Counted from the first letter of the stretch, positions 17,836-26,041 are shown. The stretch: 64,000 bases of DNA from JAXGXJ01 sp040772905 (GCA_040772905.1 JAXGXJ010000009.1:1-64000); one strand, 5' to 3'. Made by a program: numbers and translations. Notes: generated from the letters alone by a model not told the origin.

Positions 17836-19062
17836 TCGCCTAACGCCACAGCCCTGACCGGCGCCGCTTCAGGTGCCGCTCGGTCGCCGGTGTCGACTCC
17901 ATAGATGCGGTACTGGTAGTGCGGGGCCCGTCGGACGGCCACAGGGCGGAGTGTCCATGTAGGGCGGGGACGTCGCCGGATCGAGGGCTCCCACATCGGT
18001 GTACTGTGTGGTGCCCGGAGAGAGTTCGGCTACCGGCGCCCACTCGTTGATGGGAGTGCCGTTCGCCAGGGTCTCTTGTCTTTTCGAGCACGTACAGCTT
18101 CGGTCGCTCTGCCCCAGGGGTCCAGCGGAGGAGGGCTGTCGTATCGGAGGTAGCGGTGGCCGTGAAGGCGGTCGGCGCTTCCGGAGGGCCCTTCTCCACC
18201 CGCAATCTCAGCACCCACGTATTGCCGGGTTGGCGGTAGGCGTTGTACATGGTGGCGTGGAGATCCCAATAGCCGTCGGGTATATCGCGGGCGTCGAACG
18301 CGTCCGGAAGTAGATCTCCTGCACGGCGCCGTCGTTCACGACAGCCACCAGCCCGCTGCTGTCCACCTCGTATTCCTTCGCTGCGATCCCCGCTTCATCT
18401 CTGAATAGATACTTGAGAAAGATGTCGTTGGGAGAAGGTAGCGGGGGGACGAGGCTGCTGTAGGCCAAGAACCAGTCGGATTCGGCGATGTGGCATCTGA
18501 TGTTGGTGCTGACGCCGTCGGTCCTCAGGACCGGGAACGGGGTCTGCACGGCGTCGAGGTTGTCCTTGAGGTGGTCCACACCTCCAGCCACCCCATCTTC
18601 GGACCCAGGTATTGCTCGGCTACTGTCTTCAGCACAGCCGGAGATACCGAGTGGGAGGAGCATCCCACGTGACCGTGACCTCGACGCTCCTTGACCGCTG
18701 GTCATCCTGAGTTCCTCGACGTCGTAATCGATGGAGAAGGTCATGTTCCGTTCCGGGACGAACTCGGTCGTACCGAAGCGCACGCTGAGGTTCCTGGGGT
18801 CTGAGGGATTGGCCTCGTCTTCAACGATCTCGCGGTAATCGAGCTGGCGGATCGCCTCGAGCTTCTCGCGGGCGATGTTGGTGGCCACGCTCTTGTGCCG
18901 CGCAGCCGAGGCGTGGCTCAAGCCGCCCAAGAAGAACGGGACGACGCCGGCCATGACCACCAGGAAGAGCAGCGTGGCGACCATGATCTCGATCAGAGTG
19001 AAGCCACCGCTTCTTGGATCCCTGCTAATCATCTTGACGAGCCTGGAGAGTCTTCGGGTCAT
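17832..19062 (-). pseudogene. PilV-like prepilin with FN3 domain, multiply frameshifted
   Basis: A typical prepilin opens the gene: leader ending RSGG, then FTLIEIMVATLLFLVVMAG, then ATNIAREKLEAIRQLDY. The ATG at 19062 is preferred over 19098 because AAGAGGA lies upstream. After about 130 residues the frame must shift near 18690, 18650, 18600, 18301, 18083 and 17950 to follow VEVTVTWDAPP, LKTVAEQYLGPKMGWLEV, DHLKDNLDAVQTPFPVLRT, DARDIPDGYWDLHATMYNAY and an FN3 domain (PPEAPTAFTATATSDTTALL ... YQYRIYGVDTGD) to the stop at 17832. The longest single open piece is 18208-19098. The restored protein is about 400 residues. Confidence 0.65.
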
Positions 19063-19112
19063 CGCTCGATCGTTCCTCTTGTCGCCGCTCACGCGCATTT
19101 CTATCTGTTCGT

Positions 19113-19140
19113 GTATCGGCAGTAATCCGCTGCTTCTTTA
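19113..19140 (-). promoter_or_regulatory. Sigma-28/SigD-like promoter of - strand pilin cluster
   Basis: Read on the - strand: TAAA (19140-19137), 16 bases, GCCGATAC (19120-19113). The SigD/FliA/WhiG class consensus is TAAA-N15-GCCGATAA/T. Transcription would start near 19106, about 45 bases before the ATG at 19062. It sits in the 391-base divergent intergenic region 19063-19453, which holds no other gene. Confidence 0.6.
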
Positions 19141-19354
19141 GGCTGCGCAGTGTCCGGGGACGCGGAGCGATGCCGCAGTTGAAGCCAGTCGGGTGCGGTG
19201 ACCTCTTTGGGACGAGGCTCTCTGCAAGGGACGGTCACATTCTAAGCGTGCGCGAGCGCGAGATAACCAGGTCAAGACGAGGTAGTGGGCTGCGATGTGC
19301 CTCGTTTCCACGGGTGGCGGTCCCAAGCTGCGACGAAGGGTGCAAGGGAGAGAC

Positions 19355-19381
19355 TAAAGTCGTGCGCCATGATGCCGATAT
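19355..19381 (+). promoter_or_regulatory. Sigma-28/SigD-like promoter of major pilin
   Basis: TAAA (19355-19358), exactly 15 bases, GCCGATAT (19374-19381): a full match to the Bacillus SigD -35/-10 consensus, with the extended TAAAGT also seen in FliA promoters. The start would lie near 19388, giving a leader of about 66 bases to the pilin ATG, which has a strong GAGGAGG site. Confidence 0.72.
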
Positions 19382-19453
19382 CTGACCCGAGGTCGTGAAG
19401 TCGGCCCGACCGAGGTGCAAGGGTTGAGTCAAAGTACGTTCGAGGAGGAAAGT

Positions 19454-19963
19454 ATGTTCACTCGTATCCGCAAGAGGATGAAAGGGCAGAAGGGCTTCAC
19501 GCTCATCGAGCTCCTGGTAGTCATCATCATCATCGCCATCCTGGCGGCGATCGCCATCCCGACCTTCCTCGGGCAGCGCGAGAAGGCCCAGGACGCCGCT
19601 TCGAAATCCCTGGTGCGCAACGCCATGACCGCCATGGAATCGACCTACGTCGACCTGAGAGACTTCACAGAAGTGGACGAAGCCGTTCTGGCGGCCATCG
19701 AGCCTGCAATCGACTGGGCTGCTACCGCGGGCACGAGCCCGGCGGAGGATCCGGCGGACACGGCTCTCACATCGGCCAACGCGGTCGATTGGGCCGGGAC
19801 CGGCACGAACACCTACGAGATCGGGACCATCTCGGAATCTGAAAACACGTTCGGCGTCAAGGTTAACAAGAGTGATGCGCCCGGCGCTGAGTACTACATC
19901 AACGGACAAGAAGTAGACCCCGGCTGGACCGGTGGCATCCCTTCGGCTGGCGGTGGCAGCTAG
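19454..19963 (+). CDS. Type IV major pilin
   Basis: Prepilin with a 14-residue basic leader (MFTRIRKRMKGQKG) cut before FTLIELLVVIIIIAILAAIA, with Glu at +5 as required for assembly. The conserved alpha1 continuation PTFLGQREKAQDAASK follows, then a short soluble domain ending GGGS. Length 169, no cysteines. The ATG at 19454 has GAGGAGGAA upstream; a longer reading from 19415 lacks this. It is followed by a strong hairpin (20033-20056). First gene after a SigD-like promoter; probably the most highly expressed pilin here. Confidence 0.9.
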   Translation: MFTRIRKRMKGQKGFTLIELLVVIIIIAILAAIAIPTFLGQREKAQDAASKSLVRNAMTAMESTYVDLRDFTEVDEAVLAAIEPAIDWAATAGTSPAEDPADTALTSANAVDWAGTGTNTYEIGTISESENTFGVKVNKSDAPGAEYYINGQEVDPGWTGGIPSAGGGS

Positions 19964-20032
19964 ACGTTCTGGCGACGTGCCGATTGGTGCATGCCATTGG
20001 CGCATGCCGGGGGAGAGATTCAGAACACGAAC

Positions 20033-20056
20033 GGGGCGGGCACATGTGCCCGCCCC
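20033..20056 (+). terminator. Perfect palindromic hairpin after the pilin gene
   Basis: GGGGCGGGCA and TGCCCGCCCC pair perfectly around CATG, 70 bases past the pilin stop, followed by a weak T-run (GCTTTGTG). A partial terminator or 3' stabiliser here would make the pilin more abundant than the downstream genes. Confidence 0.6.
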
Positions 20057-20078
20057 GCTTTGTGCTGTGAGAACATGC

Positions 20079-20726
20079 ATGCATCGTATGAGACGCGAGA
20101 CCACAGTGTTAGACAGACAAGAAGCGGCTCCGCGCGGATCGTCCGTATGCCTGCGGTTGAGCATCACCCTGCTGGCGTTGGTGCTTCTGGGTGGCGTACT
20201 GGCTGGATGCTCGGATGCGCTCACCGCCGCGCGCGATCTGGAGGCCCGGGGCGACTTGCCGGGAGCGGTGGAAGTCTATCGCGAGTTGCTGCAGGAGGAG
20301 CCAAACGACTTGGATGCGCTCCGGTCTCTGGCTCTCGATCTGCTCCTGTTGAATCGTCGCGATGATGCTCTAGAGGTCCAGGAGAAGATCGTCAGTCTGG
20401 ATCCGAAGGATTCACTCACCAGGGTCGAGTTGGCATTCAACTACCTCAATCATCAGAACAGGCCGGCTGACGCAGTCGTATACCTGAAGCAGGCGACGGA
20501 GTTGGAGCCGAGCGCCAAGAACTGGGCTTTCCTCGCTCAGGCTCAGATAGAAGTGGACGATCTGCCCGGGGCGGAGAACAGCCTCACTCGCAGTCTCGAG
20601 GCGGATCCGACATATCCTCTCGCATACTCGCTCCTGGTCGGGCTTCTCGAGAGTGAGGGTCGGTCGGCTGAGGCTCTCGATGTGCGGCAGCAAGCCGCCT
20701 CCAACGGCGTCACGCTGCGCGAGTAG
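20079..20726 (+). CDS. TPR-repeat lipoprotein in pilin cluster
   Basis: Signal peptide with lipobox LAGC (LLGGVLAGCSDA), so it is membrane-anchored outside the cytoplasm. It is followed by about five tetratricopeptide-like helix pairs (GAVEVYRELLQEEPNDLDAL, then DDALEVQEKIVSLDPKD and similar). ATG at 20079 or 20088. 215 residues from the first. TPR lipoproteins (PilF/PilW type) promote pilus multimerisation in proteobacteria; a similar role is inferred from position between two pilin genes, not from sequence identity. Confidence 0.78.
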   Translation: MHRMRRETTVLDRQEAAPRGSSVCLRLSITLLALVLLGGVLAGCSDALTAARDLEARGDLPGAVEVYRELLQEEPNDLDALRSLALDLLLLNRRDDALEVQEKIVSLDPKDSLTRVELAFNYLNHQNRPADAVVYLKQATELEPSAKNWAFLAQAQIEVDDLPGAENSLTRSLEADPTYPLAYSLLVGLLESEGRSAEALDVRQQAASNGVTLRE

Positions 20727-20754
20727 TGTGTTGGACGGGGGCAAGCCGAGGGTC

Positions 20755-21258
20755 ATGAGACAGAGTGTATTTCGGCATAGGATGCAGGGTGCTGCCGGCT
20801 TCACCCTTGTGGAACTCCTGATGGTGATCGTCATCATCGCCATCCTGGCCTGTATCGCAGTCCCCATCTTCTTGGGTCACAGGGAGAAGGCTGATGACAC
20901 GGTCGCCTACACGCTTGTCCGGAACGCTTTGACCGCGGTGCAGGGCTCGTACGTGGACACACATGACTACCGTCTGATCAGCGCCGAAATGCTATCCAAG
21001 ATGGAGCCGAGCATAGCCTGGGTGACGCAGGGTGCGGACCTGGTCTCGGTCGATCCCCCAGCCCTCTTCGATGCCATCGGTGCACAGGCTTCCAAACATG
21101 AGGTGGCGTTCTACGCCCAGTCGGCCGACGTAGTCGACGTTGCCAGTGTGAGTAGGAGCGGCAATTCCTTCGGCATCCAGGTCGATACCCGCGACCTGCT
21201 TGATACGGGCTACGTGAAGGTGAGGGTCATCGACGGGAGCGTATCCGTCGGCTGGTGA
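20755..21258 (+). CDS. Type IV pilin, second paralogue
   Basis: Prepilin leader MRQSVFRHRMQGAAG, then FTLVELLMVIVIIAILACIA and PIFLGHREKADDTVAYTLVR, clearly related to the major pilin at 19454 through the helix. The soluble domain is different and ends VRVIDGSVSVGW. Glu +5 is present. The GAGGG is very close to the ATG; in-frame GTG at 20728 is an alternative start. 167 residues. Probably an alternative or minor pilin. The 157-base gap after it (21259-21415) holds no gene. Confidence 0.87.
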   Translation: MRQSVFRHRMQGAAGFTLVELLMVIVIIAILACIAVPIFLGHREKADDTVAYTLVRNALTAVQGSYVDTHDYRLISAEMLSKMEPSIAWVTQGADLVSVDPPALFDAIGAQASKHEVAFYAQSADVVDVASVSRSGNSFGIQVDTRDLLDTGYVKVRVIDGSVSVGW

Positions 21259-21415
21259 CCGGTCGCATCTCTGCAGCACTCTTCGCGGCTTCTTCATCAG
21301 AGGGACGGTAGGATCGTCAGATCCCTGGTTCCCGTCCTCTTAAGACGATCGTCGCCTGCCAATCTAGGTCCAAGGTAGGTCCCGCAGTACACGCCGAGGC
21401 CTCACACTGGCACCC

Positions 21416-21898
21416 ATGGATAGCCACCAGCACACTTTCGGCTCTCGGGGCCACACACTCATCGAGCTCGTCGTGGTGCTCGCTCTCGTGGGCATATGCC
21501 TTGTGCTCGGGCTGGTCTCGTTCTCGACGGGGGTAGGAGCCCAACAGGCCAGGGGTGCGGCGCAGAGTGTGCAGGTTGCGGCGGCTTGGGCGCAGACTGA
21601 CGTGCTCTGGCACGCTGGTGCCGTGAGGGTGGCATACGACGGGGGCGATATCGCACTCACGCGCGACCTCGGTCTCGGTGGGGCCGGCCTGGGATGCGCG
21701 GCTCCAGTGGCGGATGTATCCACCAACGTCGCCCGCTGGCGTGATGGAGAGGGAGTGGGGGTCACGTTCGGCGGTGCCCTCGCGTCTCCGGACGGCGGCG
21801 GGTCTCTCTACTTCGACGTCCTCCAGGCGAGATATCGGGTGGTGGTGCGGCCCGAAAGCGGGCTGACCGCGCGGAGTCTCTCGGTGGTGAGGCCCTGA
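21416..21898 (+). CDS. GspH/FimT-like pseudopilin
   Basis: Short leader ending GSRG, then HTLIELVVVLALVGICLVLG with Glu at +5; the residue at +1 is His, not the usual Phe. A beta-rich soluble domain of about 120 residues follows, as in FimT/GspH initiator pseudopilins. Length 160. The stop overlaps the next ATG (ATGA). First of four overlapping minor-pilin genes in the usual H-I/V-W-X order. Confidence 0.78.
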   Translation: MDSHQHTFGSRGHTLIELVVVLALVGICLVLGLVSFSTGVGAQQARGAAQSVQVAAAWAQTDVLWHAGAVRVAYDGGDIALTRDLGLGGAGLGCAAPVADVSTNVARWRDGEGVGVTFGGALASPDGGGSLYFDVLQARYRVVVRPESGLTARSLSVVRP

Positions 21899-22653
21899 TG
21901 AGCGTCATCGCCGGCGGCGCAGGCGCTCGCCGGACAAAGCCGTGTCAAGGGGGATGGATGCTGGCCGAGGTCATGGTCGCCGTCCTCATCGCTGGAGTGG
22001 CGGTCACGTTCTTGGCGGCCAGTGTTCTGAGTGCGGCCCAGCAGGCCGGGCACGTGCGTCAGCAGGCGGAGGCAGTGGGCGCGCAGGCTGCCGCTCCCGA
22101 GGTGTTGAGCGCCTGGACGTGGGGGGCCGGTGTGCTGGCCGCCGAGTGGTCTCCGGGGCCGGTGCTACGGGTCCAAGCTCGTGTCGAGAGTGGCGGGTCG
22201 GATCCCATGATGATGGGATTGTGGATGGACGGCTGGTTTCAGGGGGAGTGGCCGCTGGACGATTCGGGCACGCAGGTGTTCGAGCAGGGGTCTTGGGACG
22301 GTTGCGAGGGCGCCGAGGCCGTGCTGCGCGTGCGGGCAGCGGGAGACGCGTGGGGGAGTCCCTGGCGTTCGCTGGTGCCCGGTGCCACGGGCGTGGTCTC
22401 GTTACCGCCGATGATCACCGGCAGAGGAGCCGCTTCAGTCCTCGCTGCTTCTTCCGAGGTCACCTCCGTCCACGTGCCGGTCGCGGGAGCGGGTGTGGTG
22501 GAGACATCGTGGGTGCCGTCCGCATACGAAGACGCTGCCCACGGGCCGCTGGTGCTGAACAATCCGGTCCCCGGGGAAGCGGGTGTCGCATTCCAGAGCG
22601 TGACGCAGTCGTGGCTCTCGCATAGTGGGCGGGCCCTCGATGTGTATTTCTAG
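21898..22653 (+). CDS. PilV/GspI-like minor pilin
   Basis: Leader ending CQGG, then WMLAEVMVAVLIAGVAVTFL: a type III signal with Trp at +1 and Glu at +5. The soluble part has several Trp-rich stretches and two cysteines are scarce. Length 251. Assigned by helix motif and its place between GspH-like and PilW-like genes. Overlaps both neighbours. Confidence 0.72.
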   Translation: MSVIAGGAGARRTKPCQGGWMLAEVMVAVLIAGVAVTFLAASVLSAAQQAGHVRQQAEAVGAQAAAPEVLSAWTWGAGVLAAEWSPGPVLRVQARVESGGSDPMMMGLWMDGWFQGEWPLDDSGTQVFEQGSWDGCEGAEAVLRVRAAGDAWGSPWRSLVPGATGVVSLPPMITGRGAASVLAASSEVTSVHVPVAGAGVVETSWVPSAYEDAAHGPLVLNNPVPGEAGVAFQSVTQSWLSHSGRALDVYF

Positions 22654-23317
22654 TGCGCACACGCCGACGGAAAGTGGTGCGGTCTGTGGACGCGGGTGTC
22701 TGATGGCGCCTCGTGGGCAAGACGTCGCTTGCCGGTCGTCCGTGCAAGGCTTTGGGCTCATAGAACTGCTCGTGGCATTGGCTCTGGGGTTGGCTCTGGC
22801 GATGGCCGCCCTTCCCCTCATGCTGTCTCTCCAGAAGACAGGAGTCCATGAGGCCGACAGGTCTGTCCAACTGGCACAGGCCAGGGTCGCTATAGCCCGG
22901 TTCGAACGTGACACGCGTCTGGCCGGCTGCGAGGGATGCCCCTTTTCAGCCGTCGGCGGGATCGTCGACGCTTCAGCGAAGCGCTTGGTACTGCTCGTGA
23001 GGGAGCAGGCTGACGCTGAACCGCTCCTCATCTGTTGGGAGATGGTCGGGTCGAATCTCATGCGACGGCGAGGGCTCTGTCCCGCCGAGCGTCCGGCTTC
23101 GATCAGCACGGCGCTGTTCTTCGACAACAAGACCATGTTGGAGGGGGTGCGCCCTGGGAGCGGGTTTCTGTACCGCATCGGCGCCGGCGTGGTCGAGGCG
23201 TCGCTCGTGTCCGTACGATCGTGGGCGGTCGACGCGGTGGGACTGTGCCTGCGATTGGCCCCGAACGCGGGCGACAGCGTGACGACGGTCGTCAGCACGG
23301 GCCCGGTGGGTCGATGA
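22640..23317 (+). CDS. PilW-like minor pilin
   Basis: The helix QGFGLIELLVALALGLALAM, with Glu +5, is followed by VQLAQARVAIARFERDTRLA, the PilW hallmark after the helix. The C-terminal half contains C-E-G-C and further cysteines that could form a disulfide. The start is uncertain: GTG 22625, ATG 22640 (overlapping the previous gene) or ATG 22703 just before the leader. 225 residues from 22640. Next gene overlaps as ATGA. Confidence 0.75.
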   Translation: MCISSAHTPTESGAVCGRGCLMAPRGQDVACRSSVQGFGLIELLVALALGLALAMAALPLMLSLQKTGVHEADRSVQLAQARVAIARFERDTRLAGCEGCPFSAVGGIVDASAKRLVLLVREQADAEPLLICWEMVGSNLMRRRGLCPAERPASISTALFFDNKTMLEGVRPGSGFLYRIGAGVVEASLVSVRSWAVDAVGLCLRLAPNAGDSVTTVVSTGPVGR

Positions 23318-24441
23318 TCGGCCGGCGTTGCCATGGCCGCGGCATCGGTCGGGCTGCAGCGCGCGCGAGAACGGACGCGTCGGCTGAGGTGCTCCATCCG
23401 AGACGTCATCTGAGACGTCCCGCGAGTCACGATCGTGGCTCAGCGGTCCTCCTCATGCTCTTCGTGTGCGCGGTGATAGCGGTGGTGGTGCACGCGCTCA
23501 GCGCAGTGATCCTGTGCGTCGAAGGGGCCTTGGTCGATGAGACAAGGGGTCGCGTGCTTCTTGCCGAGAAGGATGCCGCGTTGGCACACATCAGGCAGGG
23601 GTTGCTTTGTAGCTGGGGGCCTGTTGGGCCGACCTGGACGACCCTGGAGACGAGTTCCACGGGTGAGTCCGTCGAAGTCACCGCGATGGAGAGACCGGAC
23701 TCTGGGGGATGGGTGATGGGGGCAAGTGTAAGGCACGAACCGGACGTGTCTCGCTGGAGGGTGTCCGTCGCAGCCGAGTACGGCCGAGACGGCGTGGATC
23801 TTCCACAAGCAGCGATAGTGGCTGGGAGCCTGTCGGCAGCGGCGGGACGGGAGATCCTCTGGCTGGACCTCGATCCGGCCGCTGAGTCCGATGGCGGTGC
23901 GGCAGTGCTGTGTTACACACGGGAGCTCCTCGACGAGCCCCTGCTGGGACCGATGTGCGCGATGCTGTCGCTCAACTCGCCGTGGCGATTGGACCCGGGA
24001 TGGGCGAGTGCGGCTACGGTCGACGACGAGAGCGCGGGTGGCGGCGGCATCGACCGCACGCCGGATGCGTCGGCCTCGCCGTCCGCCGTCGCGCCTGGCC
24101 CTCAGGCGTATCTGCTGGCGGGAGACCGAGGCACGACGATGAGGTTCCCCGTGGAGGCGGTCGGCGGCTCTTCCGACGTGCCGCACCTCGTGGTCCTCAC
24201 CGGCGGCGCCGACCTCGATGCCACACATCTGGGCGACTTCTACGGCGTGATCGTGGTCGACGGCGGGTCGTCGGCGCTCGAGGGCACCGTCGTCCACGGT
24301 GCGGTCTTCACCACCGATGAGGTGACACTGGGGGACAGCGGGCGCATCCTCTACTCTCCGCGGATCTTGCGTTGGGCCACCGATCGGTCGCTGCAGCGGG
24401 TGAGGTTGGTGCCCGGGACACGGTGGGAGGCGGTCGAGTAG
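23314..24441 (+). CDS. PilX-like minor pilin
   Basis: After a basic N-terminal stretch of about 45 residues, DRG then SAVLLMLFVCAVIAVVVHAL makes a PilX-type membrane helix without Glu +5, as in other PilX/PilK proteins. DETRGRVLLAEKDAALAHI follows, which parallels the stub of the frameshifted - strand PilX (VAEAGVDSAI). The C-terminal part resembles an acidic beta-rich domain. Length 375. It closes the intact minor-pilin set. Confidence 0.72.
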   Translation: MIGRRCHGRGIGRAAARARTDASAEVLHPRRHLRRPASHDRGSAVLLMLFVCAVIAVVVHALSAVILCVEGALVDETRGRVLLAEKDAALAHIRQGLLCSWGPVGPTWTTLETSSTGESVEVTAMERPDSGGWVMGASVRHEPDVSRWRVSVAAEYGRDGVDLPQAAIVAGSLSAAAGREILWLDLDPAAESDGGAAVLCYTRELLDEPLLGPMCAMLSLNSPWRLDPGWASAATVDDESAGGGGIDRTPDASASPSAVAPGPQAYLLAGDRGTTMRFPVEAVGGSSDVPHLVVLTGGADLDATHLGDFYGVIVVDGGSSALEGTVVHGAVFTTDEVTLGDSGRILYSPRILRWATDRSLQRVRLVPGTRWEAVE

Positions 24442-24469
24442 GTGGTACGGCGGACGGTATACTGGAGGC

Positions 24470-25009
24470 ATGGCACGGAATGAACGAAGGATCGACGACG
24501 CCAGCAGTTCCTGGCGCAGCATGCGGCAGCGCTTGCGGCTTGAGTGCCGGGAGTGTGAGGTCATCTGCGAAAGGGTGGTCTCTCCCTGGCATTGTCTGAA
24601 GAGCGGCTGTCCCTATGTGTACGTGTTCGAGGAGCGCGACACGTCGTACTTCGGCTGCCTGCACAAAGTGTTCGCGCCCGAACTCGACCTGGCGGCGTTC
24701 ACCGATGCGAACGGGGCGAACGCCGGTAGTGTCGGCGCCGGCGGCACGGGCACGCGAGGCGGGAGGTCTGCCGACCCGTACGGCCACCTGCGGGTGAATC
24801 GCTCCCCCAGGCCCGAGTGCGCCGTAACCATCGAGCAGGCCTACGCAGCCCTGGCCACGCCCGGTTGCTGCTGCAACCCCACGTTCTTCCTGCACCCGGC
24901 GGCGTCGGCCCAGGAGAGCATCAGGCTCACCAGCAACGTCGGCCCCGGTCCCGTCGCTGACGTCGGCCCCGGCCCCGACAGCGACGCCGACGATGGTCGG
25001 CAGGAGTAG
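24470..25009 (+). CDS. Unknown Cys-rich protein next to RNase Z
   Basis: I do not recognise the family. The N-terminal third is basic, then has C26, C29, C33, C42, C47 and C63 (CRECEVIC, HCLKSGC), suggesting one or two zinc sites or an iron-sulfur centre. A middle block (HLRVNRSPRPECAVTIEQAY) looks conserved in style. CCCN follows near 130, and the tail has a repeated VGPGP element and an acidic end. No signal peptide or membrane helix. A TATACT at 24459 and GGAGG precede the ATG. It ends 11 bases before rnz, suggesting co-transcription. Confidence 0.7.
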   Translation: MARNERRIDDASSSWRSMRQRLRLECRECEVICERVVSPWHCLKSGCPYVYVFEERDTSYFGCLHKVFAPELDLAAFTDANGANAGSVGAGGTGTRGGRSADPYGHLRVNRSPRPECAVTIEQAYAALATPGCCCNPTFFLHPAASAQESIRLTSNVGPGPVADVGPGPDSDADDGRQE

Positions 25010-25020
25010 TCCGAGCCGGC

Positions 25021-25953
25021 GTGGATCTGCACATCGTCTTTCTCGGCACCGCCGGGGCCACCCCCACTGTCGATAGAGGCTCCAGCGCCACCCTTCTCAT
25101 CCGCGGCGGCGAACGCATCCTCATCGACTGCGGGGAGGGCACCCAGCGTCAACTCATGCGTTCAGTCGGTCTGGCGCGCATCGACCTCATAGTGCTCACC
25201 CACCTGCACGGAGACCACTATCTGGGCCTGCCCGGCCTGCTGAAGACATGGAGCCTCCTCGGCCGCACCGAACCGCTGGTCCTGTACGGTCCCGAAGGTC
25301 TGTATGAGCTCATGCGTGACGCCGAGCGTCTCGTGGGGAGGCCGCGCTTCCCGCTCTACGTGGAGGAGGCCAAGCCCGGGAACGTGCTGCAGGGTGTCGA
25401 CTACTGGCTGAAGGCGGCCCCGGTGGACCACGGTCTGCCCGGTCTGGCCTGGTGTTTGGAGGAGAAGACGCGTCCGGGTCTGTTCCATCCCGAGTGGGCC
25501 ACGGCCTTGGGCGTGACGCCGGGCCCGGATTTCGGGCGCCTGCAGAGGGGAGAGACGGTGATCCTGGCGAGCGGCGATGAAGTGACGCCTGACCAGGTGA
25601 TGGAGAAAGAGCGGGCGGGTCGCAAAGTGGTGGTGAGCGGTGACACCCGGCCTGTGCAGTCTGTCATCGACCTGGCCGCCGGCGCCTCTGTGCTCATCCA
25701 CGAGTCGACCTTCGCCTGGGAGGAACGCGAGCGCGCGCTCGAGACTCGGCATTCCACCGCCAGGGAGGCCGCCGAGGTGGCTCGCGCCGCCGGTGTGGGT
25801 CTGCTGGCGCTCACCCACATCAGTTCCCGGCACAGCTGGCGCGAGTTGCGGAGCGAGGCGCGCGCCGTCTTTCCCGACACCATCCTCCCGAAAGACTTTG
25901 ACACCTTGGTGGTCCCGTATCCGGAGAAGGGCATCGCTCATCTGGTCTCGTGA
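25021..25953 (+). CDS. rnz: Ribonuclease Z
   Basis: Metallo-beta-lactamase-fold enzyme that trims tRNA 3' trailers. The metal motif HLHGDH is at H61, H63, D65, H66, with SGDTRP and a later TH as further ligands. Length 310 is normal for the short form. GTG start. The downstream tRNA-Arg lacks an encoded CCA, consistent with the need for RNase Z processing. Confidence 0.93.
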   Translation: MDLHIVFLGTAGATPTVDRGSSATLLIRGGERILIDCGEGTQRQLMRSVGLARIDLIVLTHLHGDHYLGLPGLLKTWSLLGRTEPLVLYGPEGLYELMRDAERLVGRPRFPLYVEEAKPGNVLQGVDYWLKAAPVDHGLPGLAWCLEEKTRPGLFHPEWATALGVTPGPDFGRLQRGETVILASGDEVTPDQVMEKERAGRKVVVSGDTRPVQSVIDLAAGASVLIHESTFAWEERERALETRHSTAREAAEVARAAGVGLLALTHISSRHSWRELRSEARAVFPDTILPKDFDTLVVPYPEKGIAHLVS

Positions 25954-26035
25954 CGGCGGTCATGCCGGGCCTCGTGGCGGTGCCGGCCGTGGGCGCGTGA
26001 TGGGCGCCTTGTCTGGCAGCCGGGGCCTGAACCGG

Positions 26036-26041
26036 TATAAT
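26036..26041 (+). promoter_or_regulatory. -10 box of tRNA-Arg
   Basis: A perfect TATAAT lies 46 bases before the tRNA. No strong -35 was found at normal spacing; TTGTCT at 26009 is 21 bases upstream. Confidence 0.5.

Noticed and set aside
16380..18700. Programmed +1 frameshifting as the main explanation of the broken pilin genes
   Set aside because: Junctions include both extra and missing bases, share no common slippery motif by eye, and there are too many for one operon. Sequence error or recent decay is more likely.
15418..19062. + strand open frames in the 15.4-19.1 kb region as real genes
   Set aside because: They are short, lack start signals and oppose a - strand frame set with clear prepilin, FN3 and PASTA features.
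21300..21390. A third SigD-like promoter before the pseudopilin genes
   Set aside because: A TAAG with GCCAATCT nearby has wrong spacing (13 bases) and two mismatches in the -10; too weak to claim.
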